Source: Chloroflexota bacterium (GTDB lineage Bacteria > Chloroflexota > Anaerolineae > Anaerolineales > UBA4823). Taken from it: DNA of 64,000 nucleotides. Each line of letters opens with the position of its first letter. The first letter of the stretch is position 1. The stretch spans positions 100,680-164,679 of the forward strand of contig JAKOUW010000163.1 in NCBI GenBank assembly GCA_029782365.1. Direction: 5' to 3'. The notes under the pieces are model-generated. The model searched no databases, was not told where the DNA came from, and saw only the letters and a program-made list of their open reading frames with translations. The translations under genes and the position numbers were made by a program. Of this stretch, positions 32,360 through 41,876 are shown in pieces.

Positions 32360-33956
32360 GCCCGCCTTAACCAGCGCGAAAATTAAGGAACGGTTGGGCG
32401 ATTTGCCACTGGCGGCGGAACTTTATTGGATGCTGCGGCGGGAAAATGGACCCGCCAGCGGTGGGTATAATTTTGAGACAGTTCGCCAGAATTTACCCGG
32501 ATGGCGAGCAGAAGTTGAACAGGCACGGGAAAAGATAACCCCGGTTGGGTCGCCGCGCCGCATTGGCTTATTCAGCATCCAGGCCTTCTGGATCCGCCAT
32601 CAGTTATTAATGGGCCTGGCGTTGGCAGGCGTCGGTCACCAGGTTTCGCTGGCATACCTGCCGCACGGAAAATATTTCCGGGCCGCCTCCAATTTCGACC
32701 TGCGCCGGCAGGATATCTACCTCAAAGATATTTTGGGCCTGGCGCGACCATTTGTGGAGCCTGTCTCTCTCTACCGTATGCACTCCAAAAAAGCTCTGCC
32801 AGACTCTTTAAAAGCCAGGATAGCAGACTTATCCACACGTGACAGCCAGTATATCCTACAGCGAGAAGATATTTCACCGGAAAGCGAAATTTACCGTTTG
32901 CGATACGAACGGAATACCACCGCGGCGCTGTCAGCGATGGCGTGGTTGGAGAAAGCCCGCCCTGACCTGCTCATTATTCCAAATGGCTCCATCATGGAGT
33001 ATGAGGCGGTTTACTACACAGCCCATTACCTGGGAGTGGATACAGTAACCTATGAATTTTCAGAGCTCAGCCAGAGGATCTGGCTGGCGATCAATGCGGA
33101 TGTCATGCGCCAGGATACCAATGAATTATGGAATAAACGCCGCGACCAACCGCTGACAGAAGCACAATGGGATGCCATTCGCACGCTCTTTGCCGCGCGA
33201 AAAAAGCCCCAGCTTTGGGAAAATTTCGTGTTCCGATACCAGGGTGCGGTGAGCGAAGGCGCCCAGCATCTGCGTGCGTCTCTTGGCCTGGATCAGAGGC
33301 CTTTGGTTCTCTTGCCGACCAACGTGCTTGGCGACAGTGTAACCCTGGGGAGACAGGTCTTCAGCCAGAGTATGACCGACTGGATTCTGCGCAGTATTCA
33401 ATACTTCGCTCAGCGGCCTGACCTGCAGTTTGTCATCCGCATCCACCCAGGCGAGCTAATGTTGGATGGACCCTCGATGGCGGAGATTATTTGCAGGGAA
33501 CTGCCCACTTTGCCATCCCATATTCACCTGGTGCGCGCAGATGAGAAAGTGAATACATACGATCTTATCGAGGCGGCAGACTTCGGCCTTGTGTACACAA
33601 CCACAGCAGGGTTGGAAATGGCGATGTGCGGCGTTCCCGTGGTGGTGGCTGGTTCAGCGCATTACCGCCAGCGCGGCTTCACTCTGGACCCACAGTCTTG
33701 GGAGGCTTATCTGGCTTTATTGGACAGCCTGCCTGTTGGCCTGCAAGACTATCGCATGACTCAAGAAAAAGTAGAACTGGCATGGAATTACGCCTATCGT
33801 TATTTTTACGAATTTCCCCATCCTTACCCCTGGCATCTGTACAACATGGATAAGGATTTGCACGAATGGCCGTTGAGTCGGGTCTTAAGCCAGGATGGCC
33901 TGGAAAAATTCGGCGCAACGCTGGATCACCTGGCAGGTAAACCGGTCACCTGGTAG
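32349..33956 (+). CDS. Capsule/CDP-glycerol-transferase-like GT-B protein
   Basis: A 535-residue protein of the broad surface-carbohydrate GT-B group (KpsS/CDP-glycerol-transferase-like). The C-terminal donor site shows LQFVIRIHPGELM, LVYTTTAGLEMAMCGVPVVVAG and a basic tail. The N-terminal 75 residues are helical and family-specific. The protein at 47184 shares the architecture and motifs, so the two are probably distant paralogs. The ATG at 32349 lies eleven bases inside the ATPase gene; the frame is open further upstream but would overlap far more. Substrate unknown. Confidence 0.65.
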   Translation: MSPEPALTSAKIKERLGDLPLAAELYWMLRRENGPASGGYNFETVRQNLPGWRAEVEQAREKITPVGSPRRIGLFSIQAFWIRHQLLMGLALAGVGHQVSLAYLPHGKYFRAASNFDLRRQDIYLKDILGLARPFVEPVSLYRMHSKKALPDSLKARIADLSTRDSQYILQREDISPESEIYRLRYERNTTAALSAMAWLEKARPDLLIIPNGSIMEYEAVYYTAHYLGVDTVTYEFSELSQRIWLAINADVMRQDTNELWNKRRDQPLTEAQWDAIRTLFAARKKPQLWENFVFRYQGAVSEGAQHLRASLGLDQRPLVLLPTNVLGDSVTLGRQVFSQSMTDWILRSIQYFAQRPDLQFVIRIHPGELMLDGPSMAEIICRELPTLPSHIHLVRADEKVNTYDLIEAADFGLVYTTTAGLEMAMCGVPVVVAGSAHYRQRGFTLDPQSWEAYLALLDSLPVGLQDYRMTQEKVELAWNYAYRYFYEFPHPYPWHLYNMDKDLHEWPLSRVLSQDGLEKFGATLDHLAGKPVTW

Positions 33957-34010
33957 ATGATTTACCTCAGAGATGCGCAACTGCAGTCAGCTTATTTGAA
34001 GGAGTTCTCA

Positions 34011-35015
34011 ATGGATTGGAAGAATCAAGTGGTTTTGGTGACTGGCGGTACAGGTTCCTTCGGGAAGATGTTCGTCGAGATCATGCTCAAGGAATATTAC
34101 CCGGCAAAGGTGATCATTTTCAGCCGGGACGAGCTGAAGCAGCACGAGATGCGAGTAAACGGATTTGATCACCCATCCTTGCGTTACTTCATCGGCGACG
34201 TGCGCGATGTGGACCGTCTTCGCCGGGCGATGCATGGAGTGGATATTGTTGTGCATGCTGCGGCGCTTAAGCAGGTGCCGGCATGTGAATACAATCCAAT
34301 GGAAGCGATCAAGACCAATATCTTGGGAAGCAGCAATGTGATCGAGGCAGCCCTGGATGCCGGTGTCCGGCAGGTATTGGCCCTGAGCACGGATAAAGCC
34401 GTCAACCCAGCCAATTTATACGGCGCCACCAAGCTGGCAGCAGAGAAACTTTTTGTGCAAAGTAATGCCTACGCAGGGGCGGCGGGCACGCATTTTAGCT
34501 GTGTGCGCTATGGCAATGTGGTGGGCAGCCGCGGCAGTGTAGTGCCGATTTTTATCCGCCAGCGGCAAAACGGCAAGCTGACCATTACCGACGAGCGTAT
34601 GACTCGCTTTTGGCTGACCCTTGAACAAGGCGTTCACTTCGTTATTCGCTGCATTGAACAAATGCGCGGCGGCGAAGTCTTTATTCCCAAGATTCCCAGC
34701 ACGCGGATTGTTGACCTGGCGCGCACAATCGCTCCGGATGCTGAGTTCAATGTCGTCGGGATCCGGCCTGGCGAAAAATTGCACGAGCTGCTCCTGTCAG
34801 AAGACGAAGCGCGCTCTGCTCTGGAACTCGAAGATATGTACGTGGTTGCTCCTGCCCATCCATTTTGGCAGCAAGACATCCAGTACCAGGGCACGCCTTT
34901 GCCACAGGGCTTTTCATATGCCAGTAATACGAACCCGAATTGGTTGAATGAGCAGCAAATCCGGGAGATCATCGCGCCGTTTGAGACCAGTTCAATCAGA
35001 GAATCGGAGGGCTAA
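34011..35015 (+). CDS. pseB: UDP-GlcNAc 4,6-dehydratase-like (PseB/FlaA1 type)
   Basis: A 334-residue extended SDR. The NAD motif is VTGGTGSFGK, the catalytic segment STDKAVNPANLYGATKLAAEK holds Lys and the Tyr-x3-Lys, and ADFDSTRI-type C-terminal elements are present (GIRPGEKLHELLLSEDEA). PseB inverts C5 and dehydrates UDP-GlcNAc, the first step to pseudaminic acid; close relatives act in other amino-sugar routes. The ATG at 34011 has AAGGAG eight bases upstream; an ATG right after the previous stop (33957) lacks one. It begins the first sugar module and is coupled to the next gene (TAATG). Confidence 0.82.
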   Translation: MDWKNQVVLVTGGTGSFGKMFVEIMLKEYYPAKVIIFSRDELKQHEMRVNGFDHPSLRYFIGDVRDVDRLRRAMHGVDIVVHAAALKQVPACEYNPMEAIKTNILGSSNVIEAALDAGVRQVLALSTDKAVNPANLYGATKLAAEKLFVQSNAYAGAAGTHFSCVRYGNVVGSRGSVVPIFIRQRQNGKLTITDERMTRFWLTLEQGVHFVIRCIEQMRGGEVFIPKIPSTRIVDLARTIAPDAEFNVVGIRPGEKLHELLLSEDEARSALELEDMYVVAPAHPFWQQDIQYQGTPLPQGFSYASNTNPNWLNEQQIREIIAPFETSSIRESEG

Positions 35016-35944
35016 TGCGCATTCTGGTCAGCGGGGCGTCAGGTTTGTTAGGTTCAAACCTAGCCCTGGAAGCTGCCAGCCAGCACACTGTTTTCGGCAT
35101 CACTCATCACCATTCGCTTCATACGACCGCTTTCTCCGTCCAGCAAACCGACCTTCTGAATCCGGGTTCATTGGAAAATTTGCTGGACAACATACAACCA
35201 GATTGGGTCATTCACTGTGCCGCTCAGGCTAATGTGGATGCCTGCGAAAAAGATCCCAATCTGGCATATCAACTGAATGTTGAACTACCGCAGCGGCTGG
35301 CTGCTTCTGTCGGTAGGAGCGGAGCGCGGCTGCTGCATGTGTCCACGGATGCGGTGTTTGATGGAGTGCGGGGTAACTATTCCGAGAGTGATACGCCGAA
35401 CCCGCTGAGTGTCTACGCACGCACGAAATGGCTGGCTGAGGAGCGAGTGTTGGAGGCCAACCCGGCGGCTCTGGTGGTGCGGGTCAACCTGTTTGGCTGG
35501 AGCACAACGGGTAAACGCAGTCTGGCCGAGTTTTTCTACAATAATTTACTGCAGGGCCATTCAGTAAATGGTTTCCAGGATGTTTATTTTTGCCCACTGC
35601 TGGTGACTGACCTGGCTCAGCTTTTTTTAAGCATGTTGGAAAAGAGATTGAGCGGCTTGTATCACGCTTTTAGCCGCACAAGCGCGAGTAAATATGAATT
35701 TGGGCTGGCAGTGGCGCGCCGTTTCAACCTGGATGCCAGCCTCATCTCTCCTGTCTCTATCAGCCAGGCCAGCCTGGCTGCCGTTCGGTCGCCAAATTTG
35801 ACGATGCGGACTGACAAGCTGGCCCAGGCTTTGGGATTACCACTGCCTTCCTGGCAGGAAGGTCTCGAGAAATTATATCTACAGCACCAGGTAGGCTATG
35901 CGGCAAGGCTGCGATCACTGATATCAGTTGCGCCTGGAAATTGA
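35015..35944 (+). CDS. RmlD-like sugar-nucleotide reductase
   Basis: A 309-residue SDR of the dTDP-4-dehydrorhamnose reductase family. It begins MRILVSGASGLLGSNLALEA, with HCAAQANVDACEKDP, STDAVFDGVRGNYSE and the Tyr-x3-Lys in YARTKWLAEE. RmlD-like proteins in nonulosonate loci reduce a 4-keto sugar. Substrate is inferred only. The start ATG shares a base with the previous stop. Confidence 0.8.
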   Translation: MRILVSGASGLLGSNLALEAASQHTVFGITHHHSLHTTAFSVQQTDLLNPGSLENLLDNIQPDWVIHCAAQANVDACEKDPNLAYQLNVELPQRLAASVGRSGARLLHVSTDAVFDGVRGNYSESDTPNPLSVYARTKWLAEERVLEANPAALVVRVNLFGWSTTGKRSLAEFFYNNLLQGHSVNGFQDVYFCPLLVTDLAQLFLSMLEKRLSGLYHAFSRTSASKYEFGLAVARRFNLDASLISPVSISQASLAAVRSPNLTMRTDKLAQALGLPLPSWQEGLEKLYLQHQVGYAARLRSLISVAPGN

Positions 35945-35974
35945 TCAACACACGATTTTCGAGAGGAGATCATC

Positions 35975-37060
35975 ATGGAAATCAAAATTGGCTCACGCAC
36001 AATTGGCTTGAATCACCCCACCTACTTCATCGCTGACATTGCTGCTAACCATGACGGCGATCTGGAGCGCGCCAGGTTATTAATCCGTTTGGCCAAGGAA
36101 GCTGGCGCCGATGCAGCGAAATTTCAAAACTTTCAGGCGCCAAAAATTGTTTCTGATTATGGCTTCCGGAATCTGACCGGGGGCAGTCAGGTTTCGCACC
36201 AGGCGGCCTGGAAAAAGTCAGTTTTTCAGGTGTATAAGGAGGCCTCGATTCCATTCGAGTGGACTGCTCTGCTCAAAGAGGAATGCGACAGGGTGGGTAT
36301 GGATTTCTTTTCTGCCCCTTATGACTTCGAAGCGATCGACATGCTTGATCCGTTTGTTCAAATGTACAAAGCTGGGTCCGGCGAAATTGATTGGATCGAA
36401 GCCCTGGAACGTATGGCCTCGAAGGGTAAGCCGTTTTTTATTGCCACAGGCGCGTCCACAATTGGCGATGTTCAACGCGCCGTGCGGGCAATCCTGAAAA
36501 TAAATCCTCAGCTGGTCCTGATGCAGTGCAATACCAATTACACTGCCAGCCCTGATAATTACGACCATCTGCATCTCAATGTGCTGAAGACTTATGCAAC
36601 CATGTTCCCGGAGGTCATCCTGGGTCTTTCAGATCACACCCATGCGGTTGCTCCAGTATTGGGTGCTGTGTCTCTGGGAGCGCGCGTAATCGAGCGCCAT
36701 TTCACGGATACCAATGAACGCGACGGCCCCGACCACAAGTTTGCAATGAATCCCGCTAACTGGGCAAAAATGGTGGAAGAAACTCGCTTATTGGAGCGCG
36801 CCTTCGGCTCGCCCGATAAATTTGTCGCAGAGAATGAGCAGCAGACCGTGATCATTCAGCGCCGCTGTCTGCGGGCAGCTCGGGATATCAAAGCCGGTGA
36901 AATTTTCACCCGGGAAATGATCGACGTTCTTCGCCCGGCGACACCTGGAGCCATCCTGCCGCCGTACATCCCCGAGGTAATCGGCACCCGTTCTTTATCG
37001 GATATTCCGGCAGGCAAAGAGCTGCGTTGGGTTGACCTGGGCGCAGGCGAGCACAAATAG
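35975..37060 (+). CDS. NeuB/SpsE-like nonulosonate synthase with SAF domain
   Basis: A 361-residue sialic-acid-synthase-type protein. The TIM-barrel part starts TYFIADIAANHDGDLERARL and includes DAAKFQNFQ, KAGSGEIDW, ATGASTIGDV and LGLSDHTHAVAP. A C-terminal SAF (antifreeze-like) domain begins near residue 290 (RRCLRAARDIKAGEIFTREM). Such enzymes condense an aldose with phosphoenolpyruvate to a nine-carbon acid. GAGAGGAG lies upstream of the ATG. With the PseB-like gene before it and the SpsF-like gene two genes on, it forms the first nonulosonate module. The product is not known. Confidence 0.85.
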   Translation: MEIKIGSRTIGLNHPTYFIADIAANHDGDLERARLLIRLAKEAGADAAKFQNFQAPKIVSDYGFRNLTGGSQVSHQAAWKKSVFQVYKEASIPFEWTALLKEECDRVGMDFFSAPYDFEAIDMLDPFVQMYKAGSGEIDWIEALERMASKGKPFFIATGASTIGDVQRAVRAILKINPQLVLMQCNTNYTASPDNYDHLHLNVLKTYATMFPEVILGLSDHTHAVAPVLGAVSLGARVIERHFTDTNERDGPDHKFAMNPANWAKMVEETRLLERAFGSPDKFVAENEQQTVIIQRRCLRAARDIKAGEIFTREMIDVLRPATPGAILPPYIPEVIGTRSLSDIPAGKELRWVDLGAGEHK

Positions 37061-37103
37061 GAGATACAGGTCGGCTGTCAGGCTGGCTGGATGCTCAAAC
37101 GGA

Positions 37104-38219
37104 ATGCGAATTCTTTACTTTTCACGGGACTATACTCCCCATGACCACCGGTTTTTGACGGAGCTGGCAAAAACCGGGCATGAAGTGTTCTTTCTGCGCC
37201 TGGAACAGGGAAGCCACGCGCTGGAGGATCGCCCTCTGCCGCCGCAGATCGAGCAAGTTTTGTGGGAAGGTGGCCAAAAACCGGCTGGCTTCAGAGACGG
37301 CCCTCGAATGCTTGCGGCACTGCGGAGAGTTATTGACCGGGTGAGACCAGACTTGGTCCATGCTGGCCCTATCCAGCGCTGTGGTCTGCTGGCCGCGGTG
37401 AGCGGATTCCACCCATTGGTGACCATGTCGTGGGGATACGACTTAATTTTCGACGCCCCCAAAAATGTCTGGTGGCGCTGGGCCACCAGCTATACTTTGA
37501 AGCACAGCGATGTTATGGTGGGCGATTGTGATACGATCCGCCAGTTAGCCGTGACCTATGGTATGAAGGCTGACCGAATCGTTACATTTCCCTGGGGCAT
37601 CGACCTGGCACATTTTAATCCAGGAGAATCTGTGCCAGCCGTGCCAGGCCAGCCAATCACACTCCTTTCCACGCGCAATTGGGAGCCAATCTACGGCATC
37701 GAAGTCATCGCCAGGGCGTTTATCCAGTCTGTGGCGCACAATCCCAATCTGCGCCTGGTCATGTTGAGCAACGGCTCACAAGCACCAATTCTGCGCCAGA
37801 TTTTCGCCACAGCTCACGTTGACGATCTGGTGAGCTTTCCGGGCCAGATCAGCTTTGCCGGCTTGCCGGAATATTATCGATCCGCTAATTTGTACATAAG
37901 CGCCTCACATTCCGATGGCACATCGATTTCTTTACTTGAAGCGCTGGCTTGCGGCGCTCCAGCCCTGGTTTCGGATATTCCTGGCAATCTTGAATGGATT
38001 GTGCCTGGTCAAAATGGTTGGGTTTTCAAAGACGGGGATGCCTCTGCCATGAGCCAGGCAATCCTCCAGGCGGCTGCTGATCCTGGCCGTCTTTTTCAAA
38101 TGCGTCAGTTTGCTCGCCAGACGGCAGAACGGCGTGCAGACTGGCAGAAAAACTTTCAGCAGCTATTGGTGGCCTATGATATGGCGTTGCATACGCACAA
38201 TAGCAGGAGAAAAAATTGA
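37104..38219 (+). CDS. Glycosyltransferase family 4
   Basis: A 371-residue GT-B enzyme. It begins MRILYFSRDYTPHDHRFLTE and has the donor-site region ASHSDGTSISLLEALACGAP, with the E-x7-E acidic pair shifted as in many bacterial GT4s. The ATG at 37104 is chosen because homology begins there; the frame is open upstream across a region without a ribosome binding site. The stop overlaps the TTG start of the cytidylyltransferase gene (TTGA). It probably uses a sugar made by the nearby module. Confidence 0.83.
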   Translation: MRILYFSRDYTPHDHRFLTELAKTGHEVFFLRLEQGSHALEDRPLPPQIEQVLWEGGQKPAGFRDGPRMLAALRRVIDRVRPDLVHAGPIQRCGLLAAVSGFHPLVTMSWGYDLIFDAPKNVWWRWATSYTLKHSDVMVGDCDTIRQLAVTYGMKADRIVTFPWGIDLAHFNPGESVPAVPGQPITLLSTRNWEPIYGIEVIARAFIQSVAHNPNLRLVMLSNGSQAPILRQIFATAHVDDLVSFPGQISFAGLPEYYRSANLYISASHSDGTSISLLEALACGAPALVSDIPGNLEWIVPGQNGWVFKDGDASAMSQAILQAAADPGRLFQMRQFARQTAERRADWQKNFQQLLVAYDMALHTHNSRRKN

Positions 38220-39064
38220 ACATTGTCGCAATCATCCAGGCGCGCATGTCTTCTTCTCGCCTGCCAGGAAAAGTCCTGTTAGATTTGAACGGCCAACCTA
38301 TGCTGGAGCGGGTGGTGGAGAGGGTGAGACGAGCCAGGCGGATCCAACAGGTGGTGGTTGCCACAACCACAGACCCTTCGGATGACGCTGTGCAGGCATT
38401 CTGCCAGTCGCGCGGCTTTGCCTGCATGCGAGGCAGCCAGCTAGACGTGCTCGACCGCTATTACCAGGCAGCCAGGGCACTCCAGGCCGATGTGATCGTT
38501 CGCTTGACGGCTGACTGCCCTCTCATCGACCCTGCTCTGATTGATGAGGCGGTGGGCGCATTTTGCCAGGAGGCAGTCGATTCGGCAGGGCTGGCGTTTG
38601 ATTTTTGTGCCAACCGCCTGCCGCCCCCCTGGCACCGCACTGTACCTATTGGCCTGGATATCGAGATTTGCAGTTTCCCTGCGCTCGAGCGAGCCTGGAA
38701 AGAAGCTGATCAGCTTTTTCAGCGTGAGCATGTGATGCCTTATTTTTACCAGGATCTGCAGCCACCAGATCACCCGCCTCTCAAGGCAGTCTACCAGACG
38801 CCGCGCGGTTTTCGGGTACTTTTGCTCAATCAACGCTCCGATGAAGGGGCGAGGCGTTGGACAGTGGACACACCACAAGATCTTGAACTGATCCGGCAAA
38901 TATTATTGCATCTTCGAGGGCGAGAGGATTTTTCCTGGCAGGATGTATTAGATCTGCTGAAACGGCATCCCGAGCTGGAAAAAATCAACGCGGATGTACC
39001 CGCCAAGTCGACTTTTGCTGTTGACAACCGCCACACTCCTATCAAAAGGAATGAAAATGGCTGA
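38216..39064 (+). CDS. SpsF-type cytidylyltransferase
   Basis: A 282-residue GT-A-fold nucleotidyltransferase. It begins with the signature IIQARMSSSRLPGKVLLDL, followed by RLTADCPLIDPALIDE and a C-terminal RWTVDTPQDLELI. SpsF and PseF proteins make CMP-activated nonulosonic acids. The TTG start at 38216 overlaps the previous stop and has AGGAG six bases upstream. It partners the SAF-containing synthase at 35975. A 36-codon ORF starts inside its 3' end. Confidence 0.83.
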   Translation: MNIVAIIQARMSSSRLPGKVLLDLNGQPMLERVVERVRRARRIQQVVVATTTDPSDDAVQAFCQSRGFACMRGSQLDVLDRYYQAARALQADVIVRLTADCPLIDPALIDEAVGAFCQEAVDSAGLAFDFCANRLPPPWHRTVPIGLDIEICSFPALERAWKEADQLFQREHVMPYFYQDLQPPDHPPLKAVYQTPRGFRVLLLNQRSDEGARRWTVDTPQDLELIRQILLHLRGREDFSWQDVLDLLKRHPELEKINADVPAKSTFAVDNRHTPIKRNENG

Positions 39065-39167
39065 AGCGATATCCTCCATATTGATTATCGGCGCTGTTTG
39101 TTCGATCACTGCCTGCACATTCAGATTTACCAGAACCTATCCAGAATCCTGCGAGCGAGTTCAATGA
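39057..39167 (+). CDS. Possible 36-residue peptide coupled to the next gene
   Basis: A short frame opens at the ATG at 39057 with AAAAGGA six bases upstream, overlapping the end of the cytidylyltransferase gene by eight bases. Its stop overlaps the ATG of the next gene as ATGA. The N-terminal half is hydrophobic (ISSILIIGAVCSITAC), as in small membrane peptides. It spans the otherwise empty gap between two operon genes, so it may encode a peptide or serve to couple translation. No homolog is recognised. Confidence 0.4.
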   Translation: MAEAISSILIIGAVCSITACTFRFTRTYPESCERVQ

Positions 39168-40096
39168 CATTTATTACAATCTTTACTGTTCCAAAAGCAT
39201 TTAAGCACCCGCACATTCGCCTGATCCAACGCAACACAGTGCGCAACCTTGCCAGCCTAGGTCCGGATGTCGACCCGTTGTTGGTGGGGGATGACGAAGG
39301 CGTGGCTGAGGTCGCAGCAGAATTTGGTGTGCGCCATGTTCCTAATATCGAGCGCAATGCTCAGGGCACACCTATAGTCGCTTCGGCATTCCGGCTGGCG
39401 CGGGAGAACAGCACCTCGCCGGTGTTGGCCTGCATCAATGCAGACAATCTCATCCTGCCAGATTTTGTCGATACTGCCCGGCTCGTCTCTCAGCAGTTCA
39501 AGAATTTCTTGCTGGTTGGCCAACGCTATGAACTGGATATTACTGCGGAACTGGATTTCGGCTCTAGAAATTTACCCGATGAGTGGAGCAAGGGTTTGCG
39601 GGCGATGATTTTACAGCGCGGCAAGCCGTTGGGTCCTCTGGCATTGGAATACCTGATCTTTCCCCGCGACCAGTTCAGTGATATGCCTCCATTTGCCTTT
39701 GGCCGCTCAGGTTGGGATAACTGGATGGCCTTCAAGGCTCGCTGGGAGCATTGGCCAATGATCGATGCAACTGGCTCAATCATCCTGGGTCACCAGAACC
39801 ACGATTACAGTCATCTGCCTGGAAATAAGCCTCCATATAAGATGCCAGAAAGCTTGAACAATATTCGCATGGGCGGGGGCAGGCGGGCTATTTTTACGCT
39901 TGATGATGCCACCCATGTCATCGTAGATGGCAAAGTGCGCAAGAAGCCCCTGACCTGGCGTGTTTTCATGCGCAGCCTGGAAACATTTCCTCTCACCGCA
40001 CTGCACAGTTTTACACTTGCCGCGGCTGTGTTCTGGCTGTTCCATCCCAAGCGCGCGTATTGGGAATGGAATCAGATGCGAGCCGGCAAGTTTTAG
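39164..40096 (+). CDS. GT-A-like glycosyltransferase, unassigned family
   Basis: A 310-residue protein starting MTFITIFTVPKAFKHPH. It has a nucleotide-sugar-transferase-like pattern with an acidic ACINADNLILPDF segment that may act as a metal-binding site, followed by a region with RSGWDNWMAFKARW and GHQNHDYSH. A C-terminal hydrophobic stretch (about 285-300) may contact the membrane. The fold call rests on pattern only. The ATG overlaps the stop of the 36-residue ORF. It lies inside the sugar operon, just before a GT2-like gene. Confidence 0.55.
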   Translation: MTFITIFTVPKAFKHPHIRLIQRNTVRNLASLGPDVDPLLVGDDEGVAEVAAEFGVRHVPNIERNAQGTPIVASAFRLARENSTSPVLACINADNLILPDFVDTARLVSQQFKNFLLVGQRYELDITAELDFGSRNLPDEWSKGLRAMILQRGKPLGPLALEYLIFPRDQFSDMPPFAFGRSGWDNWMAFKARWEHWPMIDATGSIILGHQNHDYSHLPGNKPPYKMPESLNNIRMGGGRRAIFTLDDATHVIVDGKVRKKPLTWRVFMRSLETFPLTALHSFTLAAAVFWLFHPKRAYWEWNQMRAGKF

Positions 40097-40111
40097 ATTA
40101 AGGAAAAATCC

Positions 40112-41110
40112 ATGCGGGTCGGTTTCCACCCACTCAAGAAAAAGGGCTCGCTCGAAGCTCCCAAAGACGTCACCGTTCAGATGGTGACTTTCGTGCCATT
40201 TTTAAGCGGTTATTTTGAACAGAGTCTGGATGTCCTCAAGCTCAGTCTGCAGAGCCTTTGGCAGAACACCGAACTTCCATATGACTTGATGATTTTTGAT
40301 AACGGCAGTTGTGATGAGGTGCGCGGCTATCTGCTGGATCAGCATCGACAGCATAAGATCCAATATCTTTTTCTTTCGGATGAGAACGTTGGCCTGCCAG
40401 GCGCTTGGAACACGCTGTTTCGAGCTGCACCTGGCAAGATTATTGCCTATTCGGACAGCGATGTGTATTATTACCCAGGTTGGTTGAGCGAGTCCTTGCG
40501 TGTGATCGAAACTTATCCCAAGGTGGGGATGGTGACTGGTTGCCCGGTCCGCACCCTGCCGCATCTCTATTCGGCTGGAGTAAATTGGGCAAACCAATCT
40601 GGGGCAACGGTGCAGCGCGGCAAACTGCAGGAATGGGAAACCTTTTGGACTCATTCACGCAGTCTAGGGATGAGCGAACAGGAAGCGCGCGAGAACTTCG
40701 ACCAGGGAGAAGATCTGCTGGTGGAATACCAGGGTGTGCGGGCTTATATTGGCGCATCCCATTTTCAGTTTGTTTCGCCGCGCGATGCATTGAACGCGGC
40801 TGCTCCATTTCCCTATATCATGGCGATGGGAAATGAGCTTTACCTGGATGAGCACATAAACCAGATGGGTTACCTGCGCCTGGAACTCCCCGAAATATTT
40901 GTACGCCACATTGGCAACCGGGCATCCACTTTCGATGCGCCTGGAGCTGGTGTGGAAATTCCACAGGCAATGCCGCCTAAAAAAGATCAATCTCAGGCGC
41001 GACGCCTGCTGTATCAGATTCTCGATATTCGCCTGTTGCGCCGGGCGCTGCTTTACCTGCACAATATGATCTTCCGGCTGTATTATGATCGTGAAGACAA
41101 GAAAAGGTAA
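40112..41110 (+). CDS. GT2-like glycosyltransferase
   Basis: A 332-residue GT-A protein. After about 25 leader residues the core has LPYDLMIFDNGSCDEVRGYL, LSDENVGLPGAWNTLF and IIAYSDSDVYYYPGWL, where DSD is the metal-binding DxD. The C-terminal 60 residues are basic and amphipathic, suiting a membrane-associated enzyme. AAGGAAA lies before the ATG. It acts in the cytosol on a sugar nucleotide and an unknown acceptor. Confidence 0.8.
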   Translation: MRVGFHPLKKKGSLEAPKDVTVQMVTFVPFLSGYFEQSLDVLKLSLQSLWQNTELPYDLMIFDNGSCDEVRGYLLDQHRQHKIQYLFLSDENVGLPGAWNTLFRAAPGKIIAYSDSDVYYYPGWLSESLRVIETYPKVGMVTGCPVRTLPHLYSAGVNWANQSGATVQRGKLQEWETFWTHSRSLGMSEQEARENFDQGEDLLVEYQGVRAYIGASHFQFVSPRDALNAAAPFPYIMAMGNELYLDEHINQMGYLRLELPEIFVRHIGNRASTFDAPGAGVEIPQAMPPKKDQSQARRLLYQILDIRLLRRALLYLHNMIFRLYYDREDKKR

Positions 41111-41144
41111 CCCGGTAAAGATGTGCAAAGCGCGGAGATGATCA

Positions 41145-41876
41145 ATGAATAACTGGCTCAGGAAACAATGGCAGCAAAACCCACACCAGCCTGCCAGAAG
41201 GTTGTTATGGGCGCGCCTGTATCGACTGGTAGGGCGCAACAAAATTGCCATCCGTGGTGAGCGAAACTCGCTCAGTCTCAAAGATACGCTCCTGCAGCGT
41301 ATGGTCTTTGATATCCAGGGAGATGACAATCAAATCAGCTTTGGCCCTGGCGCCCGCCTGGCCAACACTTTGATCCGTGTGCGCGGGCACCACCATCGCA
41401 TTCAAATCGGTGAGAATTGCACCTACCAGGGCGGGCAGATATGGGTGGAGGATGAGCACACCAGCCTGGTGATCGGCGCTGGAACAACGGTGGTAGAAGC
41501 AAGTTTATCTGTCACAGAGCCTGGATGCTCTATCGAGATTGGGCCAGAATGTATGTTCGCCCACCAAATCGATATTCGCACAGGCGATTCGCATTCTATT
41601 CTGGATCTGGAAAGTGGGGAAAGGATCAATTATGGCCGCAGCATTTCCCTGGGAAGCCGTGTATGGGTTGCGGCTGGTGTGACAATCTTAAAGGGGGTGA
41701 CGATTGGAGATGATTGCGTGGTGGCCAGCCGTGCGCTGGTGACGCATTCTTTTCCACCCCACTGCCTGATTGGTGGGATGCCTGCATCCGTCATCCGAGA
41801 GAAAATTTCCTGGAAGCGTGAGCGCGTATACGCGATATCATCGCCCAATGAAATGCAGAAAGTGAGGGATCAATGA
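41145..41876 (+). CDS. Left-handed beta-helix acyltransferase (WcaF/CAT-like)
   Basis: A 243-residue hexapeptide-repeat protein. Residues about 55-215 form the beta-helix, with the C-terminal SRVWVAAGVTILKGVTIGDD and THSFPPHCLIGGMPASVI typical of O-acetyltransferases of the WcaF/NodL type. It probably acetylates a sugar of the polymer. GGAGATGATCA comes before the ATG. The stop overlaps the start of the next gene (ATGA). Confidence 0.82.
   Translation: MNNWLRKQWQQNPHQPARRLLWARLYRLVGRNKIAIRGERNSLSLKDTLLQRMVFDIQGDDNQISFGPGARLANTLIRVRGHHHRIQIGENCTYQGGQIWVEDEHTSLVIGAGTTVVEASLSVTEPGCSIEIGPECMFAHQIDIRTGDSHSILDLESGERINYGRSISLGSRVWVAAGVTILKGVTIGDDCVVASRALVTHSFPPHCLIGGMPASVIREKISWKRERVYAISSPNEMQKVRDQ

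Noticed and set aside
33957..34010. ATG at 33957, directly after the previous stop, as start of the PseB-like gene
   Set aside because: It has no ribosome binding site of its own and adds 18 residues not typical of the family; ATG 34011 has AAGGAG and fits homology.
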